Below, piece after piece: positions 44,724 to 53,117 of a stretch of DNA of 64,000 nucleotides (its first letter is position 1; each line of letters starts with the position of its first letter). Under the pieces are notes generated by a model. The model was given only the letters and a program-made list of their open reading frames with translations, did not search any database and had not been told where the DNA came from. The DNA comes from Vreelandella halophila. Its GTDB lineage: Bacteria > Pseudomonadota > Gammaproteobacteria > Pseudomonadales > Oleiphilaceae. The stretch is taken from positions 961,619 to 1,025,618 of the forward strand of contig NZ_JACHUZ010000013.1 of assembly GCF_019903425.1 (NCBI RefSeq). Reading direction: 5' to 3'. A program made the position numbers and the translations under genes.

Positions 44724-45022
44724 GTGTGCCCGAGTACCGCAGCAGCCGCTTCGACGTGACCGACGAGGACCCCATGGGCCCTCTCGCCAACCTGGCTGAT
44801 ATCATGCTTGTATTCGCCGTCGGCCTGATGGTCGCGCTGGCCGCGTCCGAAAGGGCCAACGACCCCCAGGAAAGCGGCGTGGACGTGGAAGCCGGCCGCG
44901 AGATGCCGGAGCTGCCCGAGGGCGCCGGTGAGTCCGGCGAAGGCTTCCAGCCCATGGGCCAGGTCTACCAGGACCCGGAAACCGGCCGCATGATCATGAT
45001 CGACAAAGGGAAAAGCCAGTGA
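44720..45022 (+). CDS. DUF2149 protein, ExbD-like partner
   Basis: This 100-residue protein has a single N-terminal membrane helix (residues 22-42) preceded by DEDPMGPLANLADIMLVFAVG. The aspartate at the start of the helix is placed like the essential aspartate of ExbD and TolR. The rest is a short acidic periplasmic part ending QVYQDPETGRMIMIDKG. The family regularly lies beside short ExbB-like and CobN-like genes. It overlaps both neighbours by 4 bp. Function is inferred, not known. Confidence 0.82.
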   Translation: MSVPEYRSSRFDVTDEDPMGPLANLADIMLVFAVGLMVALAASERANDPQESGVDVEAGREMPELPEGAGESGEGFQPMGQVYQDPETGRMIMIDKGKSQ

Positions 45023-45909
45023 TCCGGACGCTGCACCGACTGATCGCCAGCGCGATTCTCCTGCTGGCTGCCATCCCGGCAGCCCATGCGGAAGTCTGTG
45101 CCAGGGATGACAAGGGCCGGGAGGTCTGCCTGGACGAGCCCGCCGAACGCATCATCAGCCTCTCCCCCGGTGCCACCGAGCTGCTCTTCGCCGCCGGTGC
45201 CGGTGACGACGTGGTGGGCGTGGTCAACTACAGCGACTACCCCGAAGCCGCGAAGGAACTGCCCATCATCGGCAGCCTCAAGCGGCTCGATGTCGAGCGG
45301 ATCCTGAGCCTGTCGCCGGACCTGGTGATTGTCTGGGTCACCGGTAACCCGAAGGAACAGACGGAGCGGCTGAAGGAACTGGACCTGACCCTGTACTACC
45401 TCGAGCCCCGGGATTTCGAGAGCATCGCCAGCGCCATCGAACGCCTCTCGACCCTGGCGGATACCGAAAAGACCGGCCACAGGGAAGCCGACCGGTTCCG
45501 CTCCGGGATCGAGTCCCTGCGTGAGGAATACGGCGATGCCGACCCGGTGCCGGTGTTTTACCAGGTCTGGGACCAGCCCCTGATGACCGTCAACGGCGAG
45601 CACTTCATCCATGAAGTGATCGAACTGTGCGGTGGCAAGAACGTCTATGCGGAGCTCGACCGGCTGGTGCCGCGCATCGACCGGGAGTCCGTGTTGAAGC
45701 GGAACCCCGAGGCCGTGGTTGCCGGCGGCATGGGCGAGGAAAACCGGGACTGGCTGGAAGAGTGGAAACAGTACGACTCGCTGACCGCCACCGAGCGGGA
45801 GAACCTCTTCTTCGTGAACCCGTCCACGTTGCAGCGCCCGACCCCGCGCCTGCTCGAAGGCGGCGCCACCCTGTGCGAGAAACTGGAGACGGCCCGTGGA
45901 CGCCGCTGA
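45019..45909 (+). CDS. btuF: cobalamin-binding periplasmic protein BtuF
   Basis: This 296-residue class III binding protein has a signal peptide (to about residue 24, AAHA) and the two-lobe BtuF/FhuD layout joined by a long helix. The ligand region begins IISLSPGATELLFAAGAGD. In this operon it would deliver corrinoids to BtuCD. The start is GTG overlapping the DUF2149 stop codon; 14 bp overlap the permease. Confidence 0.9.
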   Translation: MIRTLHRLIASAILLLAAIPAAHAEVCARDDKGREVCLDEPAERIISLSPGATELLFAAGAGDDVVGVVNYSDYPEAAKELPIIGSLKRLDVERILSLSPDLVIVWVTGNPKEQTERLKELDLTLYYLEPRDFESIASAIERLSTLADTEKTGHREADRFRSGIESLREEYGDADPVPVFYQVWDQPLMTVNGEHFIHEVIELCGGKNVYAELDRLVPRIDRESVLKRNPEAVVAGGMGEENRDWLEEWKQYDSLTATERENLFFVNPSTLQRPTPRLLEGGATLCEKLETARGRR

Positions 45910-46918
45910 AGCCGTCGCGCACCGGGCCAACGCCACCATGGCCGTTTCCGCCTGGCGCCCCTTCCTGCCACTGGTCTGGTTGGGGGTTGCCGGCCTGCTG
46001 GCGCTGCTCATGGCCGTGGCCATCGGCAGCGTCGCGATTCCCCCGGCTGACCTTTGGGCCGTCATAACAGGGGAGGGCAGCAGCCTCCACCAGACCCTGG
46101 TCTGGGAACTCCGTGCTCCACGCGCACTGGCCGGTTTTGCCACCGGCGGCCTGCTCGCCGTGGCCGGCGCCCTGATGCAGATCCTGCTCCGTAACCCGCT
46201 GGCCGATCCCTACGTGCTGGGCGTCTCCGGCGGTGCCTCCGTGGGCGCTCTGGCCGCCATGCTCACCGGCGCCGGCACCTTCGTCCTCTCGGGCTCCGCC
46301 TTTGGCGGTGCGCTGCTGTCCACCTTCCTGGTCTTCGGCCTTGCCCACGGCACCGGCAGCTGGACCCCGGCGCGGCTGCTGCTCACCGGCATCGTGGTCG
46401 CCTCTGGCTGGGGCGCCGTCATCACCCTGATGCTGGCCATCGGCCCCACGGACAAACTCCCCGGCATGCTCTACTGGCTTATGGGCGATCTCACCTACGC
46501 GCAGACCCCATGGCCAGCGCTGGTGCTTCTGGCACTCGTCTGCCTGCTGGTCATCCCATTGGGCCGCAGCCTTAACGTCCTCGCCCGGGGCCCGTTGCAG
46601 GCCGCAGCGCTTGGCGTGGCCGTGCGCCCGCTGGAATGGACCATCTACATCCTCGCCAGCCTGCTCACCGCACTGGCCGTCACCACCGCCGGCAGCATCG
46701 GCTTCGTGGGCCTGGTCGTGCCGCACATGCTCCGGCTCGTTCTGGGTAACGACCAGCGCCTCATCCTGCCGGCTTGCGCGCTGGCCGGCGGCGCGCTGCT
46801 GACGCTGGCGGACACGCTCGCGCGCATCGTCATCGCCCCCGAACAGCTCCCCGTGGGTGTGATCACCGCGCTGCTGGGCGTGCCGACCTTCCTCGTGCTG
46901 CTCTACCGGAGTCGCTGA
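45896..46918 (+). CDS. btuC: cobalamin ABC transporter permease BtuC
   Basis: This 340-residue FecCD-family permease is full length, with about ten helices. It shows RAPRALAGFATGGLLAVAGA, NPLADPYVLGVSGGAS and, near the end, LADTLARIVIAPEQLPVG. The start is GTG 45896 with GGAGA upstream; an ATG at 45938 is an alternative. It is clearly related to the shortened permease at 28331 but keeps the parts that one has lost. Confidence 0.93.
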   Translation: MDAAEAVAHRANATMAVSAWRPFLPLVWLGVAGLLALLMAVAIGSVAIPPADLWAVITGEGSSLHQTLVWELRAPRALAGFATGGLLAVAGALMQILLRNPLADPYVLGVSGGASVGALAAMLTGAGTFVLSGSAFGGALLSTFLVFGLAHGTGSWTPARLLLTGIVVASGWGAVITLMLAIGPTDKLPGMLYWLMGDLTYAQTPWPALVLLALVCLLVIPLGRSLNVLARGPLQAAALGVAVRPLEWTIYILASLLTALAVTTAGSIGFVGLVVPHMLRLVLGNDQRLILPACALAGGALLTLADTLARIVIAPEQLPVGVITALLGVPTFLVLLYRSR

Positions 46919-47691
46919 TGGCCGTGCTCGAGACCCGCGACCTCATCATCGACATCCCCGAGCGCGCCGACGGCCGCCCCCTCAGCCTGCGGATGGAACC
47001 CGGCCAGACCTGGGGCATACTCGGCCCCAACGGCGCCGGCAAGAGCACCCTGCTGCACACCCTCGGCGGCCTTAACCGCCCGAGGAGCGGCGAAGTGCGG
47101 ATCGACGACACCCCCTTGCGCCAGATGCGACGCAGCACCATCGCCCGGCAGCTCGGCGTCGTCTTCCAGGAACGCCAGGACGGCTTCCCCGCCACCGTCC
47201 TCGAAACCGCCCTCATCGGCCGCCACCCGTTCCTCTCACCATGGCAGCTCGAAGGCGGCGACGACCTCGAAATGGCCGAAAAAGCCCTGGAACGCCTGGA
47301 ACTCAGCGATCTGGCCGACCGCTCCGTCAGCACTCTCTCCGGCGGCGAACGCCAACGCGTCGCCCTGGCCACAGCCCTGACCCAGAGCCCCAGCATCTGG
47401 CTCGCCGACGAACCCACCAACCACCTGGACCTCCGCCACCAGGTGGCCGTAATGGAACTGCTCTCAGAGCAGGCTAGGGCAGGGCACACCGTTGTGATGT
47501 GCCTCCACGACCTCAACCTCGCCGCCCGCTGGTGCGACCACCTCCTGCTCCTGTACCCGGACGGCGAAGCCTGCTGGGGCGAGGCCGAAAGCATGCTCAA
47601 ACCCAAAGCCCTCGAACAGCTCTACGGCCAGCCCCTCACATGGGCGGAGGTGGATGGGGCGCCGGTCTTTGTCCCGTCATACAGCGGGTGA
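46918..47691 (+). CDS. btuD: cobalamin ABC transporter ATPase BtuD
   Basis: This 257-residue ATPase has Walker A LGPNGAGKST, signature LSGGERQRVALA, Walker B WLADEPTNHLD and the switch histidine in MCLHDLNLAARW. The start shares one base with the btuC stop codon (TGATG). It is the last gene of the riboswitch-controlled series; the next gene, hipB, has its own AT-rich promoter. Confidence 0.93.
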   Translation: MAVLETRDLIIDIPERADGRPLSLRMEPGQTWGILGPNGAGKSTLLHTLGGLNRPRSGEVRIDDTPLRQMRRSTIARQLGVVFQERQDGFPATVLETALIGRHPFLSPWQLEGGDDLEMAEKALERLELSDLADRSVSTLSGGERQRVALATALTQSPSIWLADEPTNHLDLRHQVAVMELLSEQARAGHTVVMCLHDLNLAARWCDHLLLLYPDGEACWGEAESMLKPKALEQLYGQPLTWAEVDGAPVFVPSYSG

Positions 47692-47764
47692 GTGGGATTT
47701 TTGGTTCACAAATAGACCTTTATCTGGTTTAATGATCTATATATAAATCACATAAAGATAGGAC
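47692..47764 (+). promoter_or_regulatory. AT-rich promoter/operator of hipBA
   Basis: This short stretch is strikingly AT-rich in a GC-rich setting, with TATATATAA as a good -10 candidate and an inverted CTTTAT/ATAAAG pair across it. HipB proteins repress their own promoter, so operators are expected here, though no perfect site is visible. Confidence 0.45.
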
Positions 47765-48097
47765 ATGACTGAACAACACCCCTATTCACGTGCCACCCGC
47801 GAAACCATGGCACTCCTCGCCAGCCAGATCCGTCTGCATCGAACGGAGAAGGGCATGACCGCCGGCGAAGTGGCCACTCGTGCCGGCGTTTCCAGGGGCC
47901 TTGTTCAGCGCATCGAAAAAGGGGATCCCGGTTGTCGTATCGGTGCCGTCCTTGAAGTCGCCCACATCGTCGGAGTTCCGCTTTTCAGCGAGGACCCGCA
48001 CGAGCGGCAACGCTCCCTGAAACAGATCGAAGACAAGCTGGCCCTGCTCCCGGCACGGGTCAGACCACCCAGGAGATCGATTGACGATGACTTCTGA
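47765..48097 (+). CDS. hipB: HipB-like antitoxin / transcriptional regulator
   Basis: This 110-residue protein has an Xre-type helix-turn-helix (MTAGEVATRAGVSRGLVQRIE, split over two helices, residues 30-51). It would bind and inactivate HipA and repress the operon. The start is ATG 47765 after AGGA. It overlaps hipA by 11 bp. Confidence 0.88.
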   Translation: MTEQHPYSRATRETMALLASQIRLHRTEKGMTAGEVATRAGVSRGLVQRIEKGDPGCRIGAVLEVAHIVGVPLFSEDPHERQRSLKQIEDKLALLPARVRPPRRSIDDDF

Positions 48098-49370
48098 GAC
48101 CCCGCAGGCAACGACTGCGTTTGTCTGGTTCTGGCTTCCAGGCCAAACAGAACCGGTGGTCGCCGGTCGTCTGGACCAGGAAGGCGAACAGCTTGTCTTC
48201 ACATATGCCCGGAGCTATCTGGAACGCAGCGATGCCGTGGCGCTGTTCCCGGCGGAACTGCCCCTGAAGCGTGGCCCCCAGCCACCACTGCCAGGGTTAA
48301 TGATGCCGGGCTGCATCCGGGACGCCGCGCCGGATGCCTGGGGCCGCCGCATCATTATCAACCGCTTGTCGCGTGAACCCAACGAGCTCGGCTACCTTCT
48401 GGCATCCGGTTCTGACCGGATTGGCGCCCTGGATTTCCAGTCCTCGGCCACTGAGTACATTCCTCGAGGCCCCCACAACGCGCCCATTGAGGAATTGGCG
48501 GCCTCGGCGGAACGGGTTGAGCAGGGGCTTCCCCTCAACTCCGAGCTGGACCGGGCGCTGTTTCACGGCACGTCCATCGGCGGCGCTCGGCCCAAGGCGT
48601 TGATCGAGGATGGTGATCGCAAGTTCGTTGCCAAGTTCTCATCCTCCACGGATCTGTACAGCCTTGTGAAGGCGGAATTCATTGCCATGCGCCTCGCTTC
48701 CCATGCCGGGCTGAACGTCGCACCGGTCTCACTGACTCAGGCCGCTGGTAAGGATGTGCTCCTGGTCGAGCGGTTCGACCGAACCCCTTCTGGGAATGGA
48801 GGCTGGCAACGCCACGCTGTTATCTCGGCGCTGACGCTGCTCGAACTGGATGAACTCATGGCCCGTTATGCCAGTTATGAGGACCTGGCAGAACGAATCC
48901 GCCTGCGTTTCCGCTATCCTGAACAGATGCTGCGTGAGCTCTTCGCACGGCTGGTGTTCAATATCCTCACGGGGAACACGGATGATCATGCCCGGAACCA
49001 CGCGGCGTTCTGGAACGGCAAAACCTTTGAGCTGACCCCGGCCTACGACATCTGTCCTCAATCGCGTACTGGTAACGAAGCCTCCCAGGCCATGCTTATC
49101 CGCGACAGTGAGCGCGCAAGCCAACTGGGCTTATGCCTGGAAGTGGCCCACCAATACCTGCTGTCACGGGATGAAGCGATGAGCATCATGGAACGCCAGA
49201 TCCGCTTGATCGGCGAGCAATGGGACTACACCTGCGACCAGGCGGCCCTGTCTCCCGCTGAACGATCGCAATTCATGGGCCGCCAATTCCTTAACCCGTT
49301 CATTTTCGAAAATCTTCCCGAAGACGCGAACCATCTTGAGGCAATCGCCGATGATATCCGTCAGCGATAA
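48087..49370 (+). CDS. hipA: HipA-like serine/threonine kinase toxin
   Basis: This protein of about 427 residues has the HipA kinase parts: the regulatory serine loop in GTSIGGARPKALI, the catalytic loop GNTDDHARNHAAFW and the DFG-equivalent in AYDICPQS. HipA kinases phosphorylate aminoacyl-tRNA synthetases or related targets and cause growth arrest. All key residues I can check are present, so it looks active. It sits between btuD and cobB. Confidence 0.9.
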   Translation: MTSETPQATTAFVWFWLPGQTEPVVAGRLDQEGEQLVFTYARSYLERSDAVALFPAELPLKRGPQPPLPGLMMPGCIRDAAPDAWGRRIIINRLSREPNELGYLLASGSDRIGALDFQSSATEYIPRGPHNAPIEELAASAERVEQGLPLNSELDRALFHGTSIGGARPKALIEDGDRKFVAKFSSSTDLYSLVKAEFIAMRLASHAGLNVAPVSLTQAAGKDVLLVERFDRTPSGNGGWQRHAVISALTLLELDELMARYASYEDLAERIRLRFRYPEQMLRELFARLVFNILTGNTDDHARNHAAFWNGKTFELTPAYDICPQSRTGNEASQAMLIRDSERASQLGLCLEVAHQYLLSRDEAMSIMERQIRLIGEQWDYTCDQAALSPAERSQFMGRQFLNPFIFENLPEDANHLEAIADDIRQR

Positions 49371-49433
49371 TGAAGAAAGCCTCTTACGTGGATTCGGGCA
49401 ACATGCATTCAAACACTTTGCTCAGGAACTGAA

Positions 49434-50750
49434 ATGACAGATTCGCGAACCATTACAGGCACAACGGCTGCCGCCATGATCACGGCCCCGGGCAGCGGCC
49501 ACGGCAAATCCATGGTCACCGCAGCCCTGGCACGCCTCCACAGGAACGAAGGCCGCAACGTCCGCGTTTTCAAGCACGGCCCGGACTACCTCGACCCCAT
49601 GGTCCTCGAAAGAGCCTCCGGCAACCCCGTCTACCAGGTCCACGGCTGGATGACCGGCATGGACGAAGTCCGCTGGCGCCTCGCCGAAGCCGCCCAGACC
49701 GCCGATCTCATCCTGGTCGAAGGCTCCATGGGCCTCTTCGACGGCGACCCCAGCACCGCCGACATGGCCGTCGCCTGCGGCATCCCCGCACTCCCGGTCA
49801 TCGGCGCTAACGCCATGGGCCAAACCTTCGGCGCCATCGCCCTCGGCCTCGCAAGATACCGCGACGACCTCGAAGTCAAAGAAGTCATCGCCAACCGCAC
49901 CGGCAGCGGCTACCACGCCCACCTGTGCAAGGAGAGCCTCCCCGAGGACATCAGCCTCCTCGGCGCCATCCCACGCAATGAGTCTTTCGACATCCCGGAC
50001 CGCCACCTGGGCATCGTCCAGGCCGACGAAATTACCGACCTCGACCAACAACTCGACGCCGCCGCCGAAGTCCTCAAAGAAGCCGGCCTCGACCAACTCC
50101 CGGCCCAGGTCACCCTGGAAGCAAAAACACCCGAACAACCGCCAAGGCTCCTCGAAGGCACCACCATCGCCATCGCCAAAGACGCCGCCTTCGCCTTCAT
50201 CTACCGGGCCAACACCGAACTCCTCGAAGCCATGGGCGCCCAACTCAAGTTCTTCTCCCCGCTCGCGGACAAAGAACTCCCGGACGCCGACGCCCTCTGG
50301 CTCCCCGGCGGCTACCCCGAACTCCACGGCCGAGCATTGGCCGAAAACACCGACATGAAAGCCGCCATCCAGGCCCATCACCAGGCCGGAAAACCCATCT
50401 ACGCCGAATGCGGCGGCCTGATGGCCTGCACCGAAGCCATGACCGACCCGGAAGACGGCACCGAACACAGCCTCTACGCCCTGATGCCCGGCAAAGTCTC
50501 CATGGCCCCCAAGCTCAAGGCACTGGGTATCCAGTCCCTGAACACCGACAATGGCGAACTCCGCGGCCACACCTTCCACCACTCCGAACTCGAAACGGGA
50601 CGGGAACCGGCCATGAGAACGACCAAGAAAAACGGCAGCGAAGGGGAGCGCGTGTTCAAGCAGGGCTCACTCACGGCGAGCTACTTCCACGGCTACTTCC
50701 CCACCGCCCCGAAACTGGTTGCGGAACTTTTCAAAGGTCAGGAGCGATAA
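49434..50750 (+). CDS. cobB: cobyrinate a,c-diamide synthase
   Basis: This 438-residue enzyme amidates side chains a and c of cobyrinate (or hydrogenobyrinate) using glutamine. It has an N-terminal ATPase domain with APGSGHGKS and a C-terminal class I amidotransferase domain with the nucleophile cysteine in IYAECGGLMA and a catalytic histidine in SYFHGYF. The strong run of C-ending codons sets it apart from hipA just before it. Two bases separate it from cobO. Confidence 0.93.
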   Translation: MTDSRTITGTTAAAMITAPGSGHGKSMVTAALARLHRNEGRNVRVFKHGPDYLDPMVLERASGNPVYQVHGWMTGMDEVRWRLAEAAQTADLILVEGSMGLFDGDPSTADMAVACGIPALPVIGANAMGQTFGAIALGLARYRDDLEVKEVIANRTGSGYHAHLCKESLPEDISLLGAIPRNESFDIPDRHLGIVQADEITDLDQQLDAAAEVLKEAGLDQLPAQVTLEAKTPEQPPRLLEGTTIAIAKDAAFAFIYRANTELLEAMGAQLKFFSPLADKELPDADALWLPGGYPELHGRALAENTDMKAAIQAHHQAGKPIYAECGGLMACTEAMTDPEDGTEHSLYALMPGKVSMAPKLKALGIQSLNTDNGELRGHTFHHSELETGREPAMRTTKKNGSEGERVFKQGSLTASYFHGYFPTAPKLVAELFKGQER

Positions 50751-50752
50751 CG

Positions 50753-51364
50753 ATGCGAGAGAACGCAAAAGACCCGGAACGCCACGCCCAACGGATGGCC
50801 CGCAAGAAAAAGGTCATGGAAGAACGCATGGCCAACGCCCAGAAAGACCAGGGCGTCCTCCTCGTGAACACCGGCAACGGCAAGGGCAAAAGCTCCGCCG
50901 GCTTCGGCATGGTCGCCCGCACCCTCGGCCACGGCCTGCAGGTGGGCATCGTCCAGTTCATCAAGGGCAAGATGCAGACCGGCGAGGAACGCTTCTTCCG
51001 TGACCAGGCCAACGTCGATTACCACGTCATGGGCGACGGCTACACCTGGGACACCCAGGACCGGGAAAAGGACGTTGAAGCCGCCGAGAACGCCTGGAAA
51101 GAAGCCGCGCGCATGCTCTCCGACGAGCGCTACAGCCTGGTGCTGCTCGACGAACTCAATATCGCCCTGCGCTACGAATACCTCGACCTCGACCGCGTCC
51201 TGGACGATCTCCAGAACCGCCCCGAGATGCAGCACGTCGTGGTCACCGGCCGGAACGCCCCGAAAGAGCTGATCGAGCTGGCCGACACCGTCACCGACAT
51301 GACCATCGTCAAGCACGCGTTCAAGGATCTCGGCGTCCGTGCCCAGAAAGGCGTCGAATTGTAG
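50753..51364 (+). CDS. cobO: corrinoid adenosyltransferase, CobO/BtuR type
   Basis: This 203-residue enzyme adds the adenosyl group to cob(I)yrinate diamide and other corrinoids. The P-loop VNTGNGKGKSSAGFG and LVLLDELNIALRYEYLD are diagnostic. AGGAG precedes the ATG. Its stop codon is the first part of a REP-like palindrome. Confidence 0.94.
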   Translation: MRENAKDPERHAQRMARKKKVMEERMANAQKDQGVLLVNTGNGKGKSSAGFGMVARTLGHGLQVGIVQFIKGKMQTGEERFFRDQANVDYHVMGDGYTWDTQDREKDVEAAENAWKEAARMLSDERYSLVLLDELNIALRYEYLDLDRVLDDLQNRPEMQHVVVTGRNAPKELIELADTVTDMTIVKHAFKDLGVRAQKGVEL

Positions 51365-51407
51365 GAGCTTGCTGGCAAGCGATATCGCGAGCAGAGCTCG
51401 CTCCTAC
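51361..51407. repeat. REP-like palindrome
   Basis: GTAGGAGC (51361-51368) pairs with GCTCCTAC (51400-51407). Inside are three small hairpins, CTTG/CAAG, the palindrome CGATATCG and CGAGC/GCTCG, a cloverleaf-like layout. The sequence is of the type found as short interspersed repeats in Pseudomonas and relatives. It lies between cobO and cobQ. Confidence 0.85.
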
Positions 51408-51437
51408 AGGTAACGTAAACAACGGAGGCAACACCTC

Positions 51438-52871
51438 ATGCAATCGCTGATGGTCATGGGCACCACCTCGGACTCCGGCAAGAGCACCATCGTCGCCGCC
51501 CTCTGCCGCTGGCTCCACCGCCAGGGCGTCTCCGTGGCCCCGTTCAAGCCCCAGAACATGGCCCTGAACAGCGCCGTTACCGAAGACGGCGGCGAGATCG
51601 GCCGCTCCACCGCCCTCCAGGCCCTGGCCTGCGGCATCGAACCGCACAGCGACATGAACCCCGTGCTCCTCAAGCCCCAGACCGACCGCGGCGCCCAGGT
51701 CATCCTGAGAGGGCAGGTCTACGGCAACATGGACGCCGTCGACTACCATGGCTTCAAGAAAGAAGCCCGCAAGAGCGTCATGGCCGCCTGGGAAGCGCTC
51801 AAGGCCCGCTACGATGTGATCATCGTCGAAGGCGCTGGCAGCCCCGCCGAAATCAACCTGCGCGAAAACGACATCGCCAACATGGGCTTCGCCGAAGCCG
51901 CCGACCTGCCCGTACTGCTCGTCGGCGACATCGACCGCGGCGGCGTCTTCGCCCAGCTCGCCGGCACCCTCCAGCTCCTGTCCCAGTCCGAACGCGACCG
52001 CGTCACCGGCCTGCTCATCAACCGCTTCCGCGGCGACCCGGCGCTGCTCGAAGACGGCCTCAAATGGCTCGAAGACTACACCGGCAAACCCCTCGTCGGC
52101 GTCTTCCCCTACCTCCAGGGCCTCATCCTGGACGCCGAAGACAGCGTCGGCCTCACCGGCACCGAGGCCGACGAAGACGCCCTCAAGGTCGTCGTCCCCG
52201 CGCTCCCCAGAATGAGCAACCACAACGACTTCGACCCCCTGCGCCTCCACCCCAAGGTGGACCTCCAGTTCATCGGCCCCGACCAACCCAAACCCGGCGC
52301 CGACCTCATCATCCTCCCCGGCAGCAAAAGCACCCGCAGCGACTGCGAATGGCTCAAGGCCCAGGGCTGGCATGAGCACATCCAGCGCCACCTGCGCTAC
52401 GGCGGCAAAGTGCTCGGGATCTGTGGGGGATTCCAGATGCTGGGCAAAACCATCGCGGACCCGGACGGCATCGAAGGCGAGCCCGGGGAAACCGACGGGC
52501 TGAAACTGCTGGATCTTGAGACGCGGCTGGTGGAAGGGAAGCAGCTGCGGCGGGTGACCGGGGTGTTTGCGGAAAGCGGGACGCCGATGAGTGGGTATGA
52601 GATTCATAACGGGGTGACGACGGGGAGTGCGTTGGAGCGGCCGTTGGTGTCATTGGATGGGCGGCCGGATGGGGCGGTTAGTGAGGACCAGGCCGTTGCT
52701 GGCTGCTACATCCATGGGGTGTTTGATGGCGCAGAGGCCTGCGACACGCTGCTGGTATGGGCCGGGCTACACAACCACCAGGCAATCTCTGATTATCAGC
52801 AACACAGATTGGCAGAGCTGGACCGGCTGGCTGATGCTGTGACGGAGCATGTTAGCGCGGACCTGCTTTAA
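51438..52871 (+). CDS. cobQ: cobyric acid synthase
   Basis: This 477-residue enzyme adds four amides to adenosylcobyrinate diamide. The ATPase part begins [20 protein letters not shown] and the amidotransferase part has the nucleophile cysteine in [11 protein letters not shown] and a histidine in [15 protein letters not shown] lies before the ATG. It closes the cobalamin region; after it the base composition drops. Confidence 0.95.
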   Translation: MQSLMVMGTTSDSGKSTIVAALCRWLHRQGVSVAPFKPQNMALNSAVTEDGGEIGRSTALQALACGIEPHSDMNPVLLKPQTDRGAQVILRGQVYGNMDAVDYHGFKKEARKSVMAAWEALKARYDVIIVEGAGSPAEINLRENDIANMGFAEAADLPVLLVGDIDRGGVFAQLAGTLQLLSQSERDRVTGLLINRFRGDPALLEDGLKWLEDYTGKPLVGVFPYLQGLILDAEDSVGLTGTEADEDALKVVVPALPRMSNHNDFDPLRLHPKVDLQFIGPDQPKPGADLIILPGSKSTRSDCEWLKAQGWHEHIQRHLRYGGKVLGICGGFQMLGKTIADPDGIEGEPGETDGLKLLDLETRLVEGKQLRRVTGVFAESGTPMSGYEIHNGVTTGSALERPLVSLDGRPDGAVSEDQAVAGCYIHGVFDGAEACDTLLVWAGLHNHQAISDYQQHRLAELDRLADAVTEHVSADLL

Positions 52872-53117
52872 CAGGACTGGCTTCATACCGCTTGGCATCT
52901 ATCGAGTTCGACCCCCCATTGGCTGCGCGAAAACGGGAATTCAAATAATGGCATAGACCGATCCCTGGTCATCGGCTAGGCTGTTGTTTTGAGGATCAAA
53001 AGCCTCACAGGGATAGGCTTACAGTTATGCTCTTATTCAGGACGTTCGTATATTCAATCATACAGAATGCGGTCTAATCTCTGTTATCTGCCATTAATTT
53101 GAAATAGAGACTGATCA
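52872..53117. other. boundary stretch between core genome and accessory island
   Basis: No gene is visible. A weak hairpin CCGAT/ATCGG (about 52961-52978) followed by TTGTTTT could end cobQ transcription. A second hairpin, AAGCCT/AGGCTT (53000-53020), lies just before GTTATGC (53024-53030), a sequence of the form of an integron crossover point. The composition becomes AT-rich here. Confidence 0.5.

Noticed and set aside
53024-53030. GTTATGC as an attI or attC crossover opening the cassette region
   Set aside because: The sequence to its left does not fold like the right half of an attC site, and no integrase gene is in the window; the 7-bp match alone is weak.
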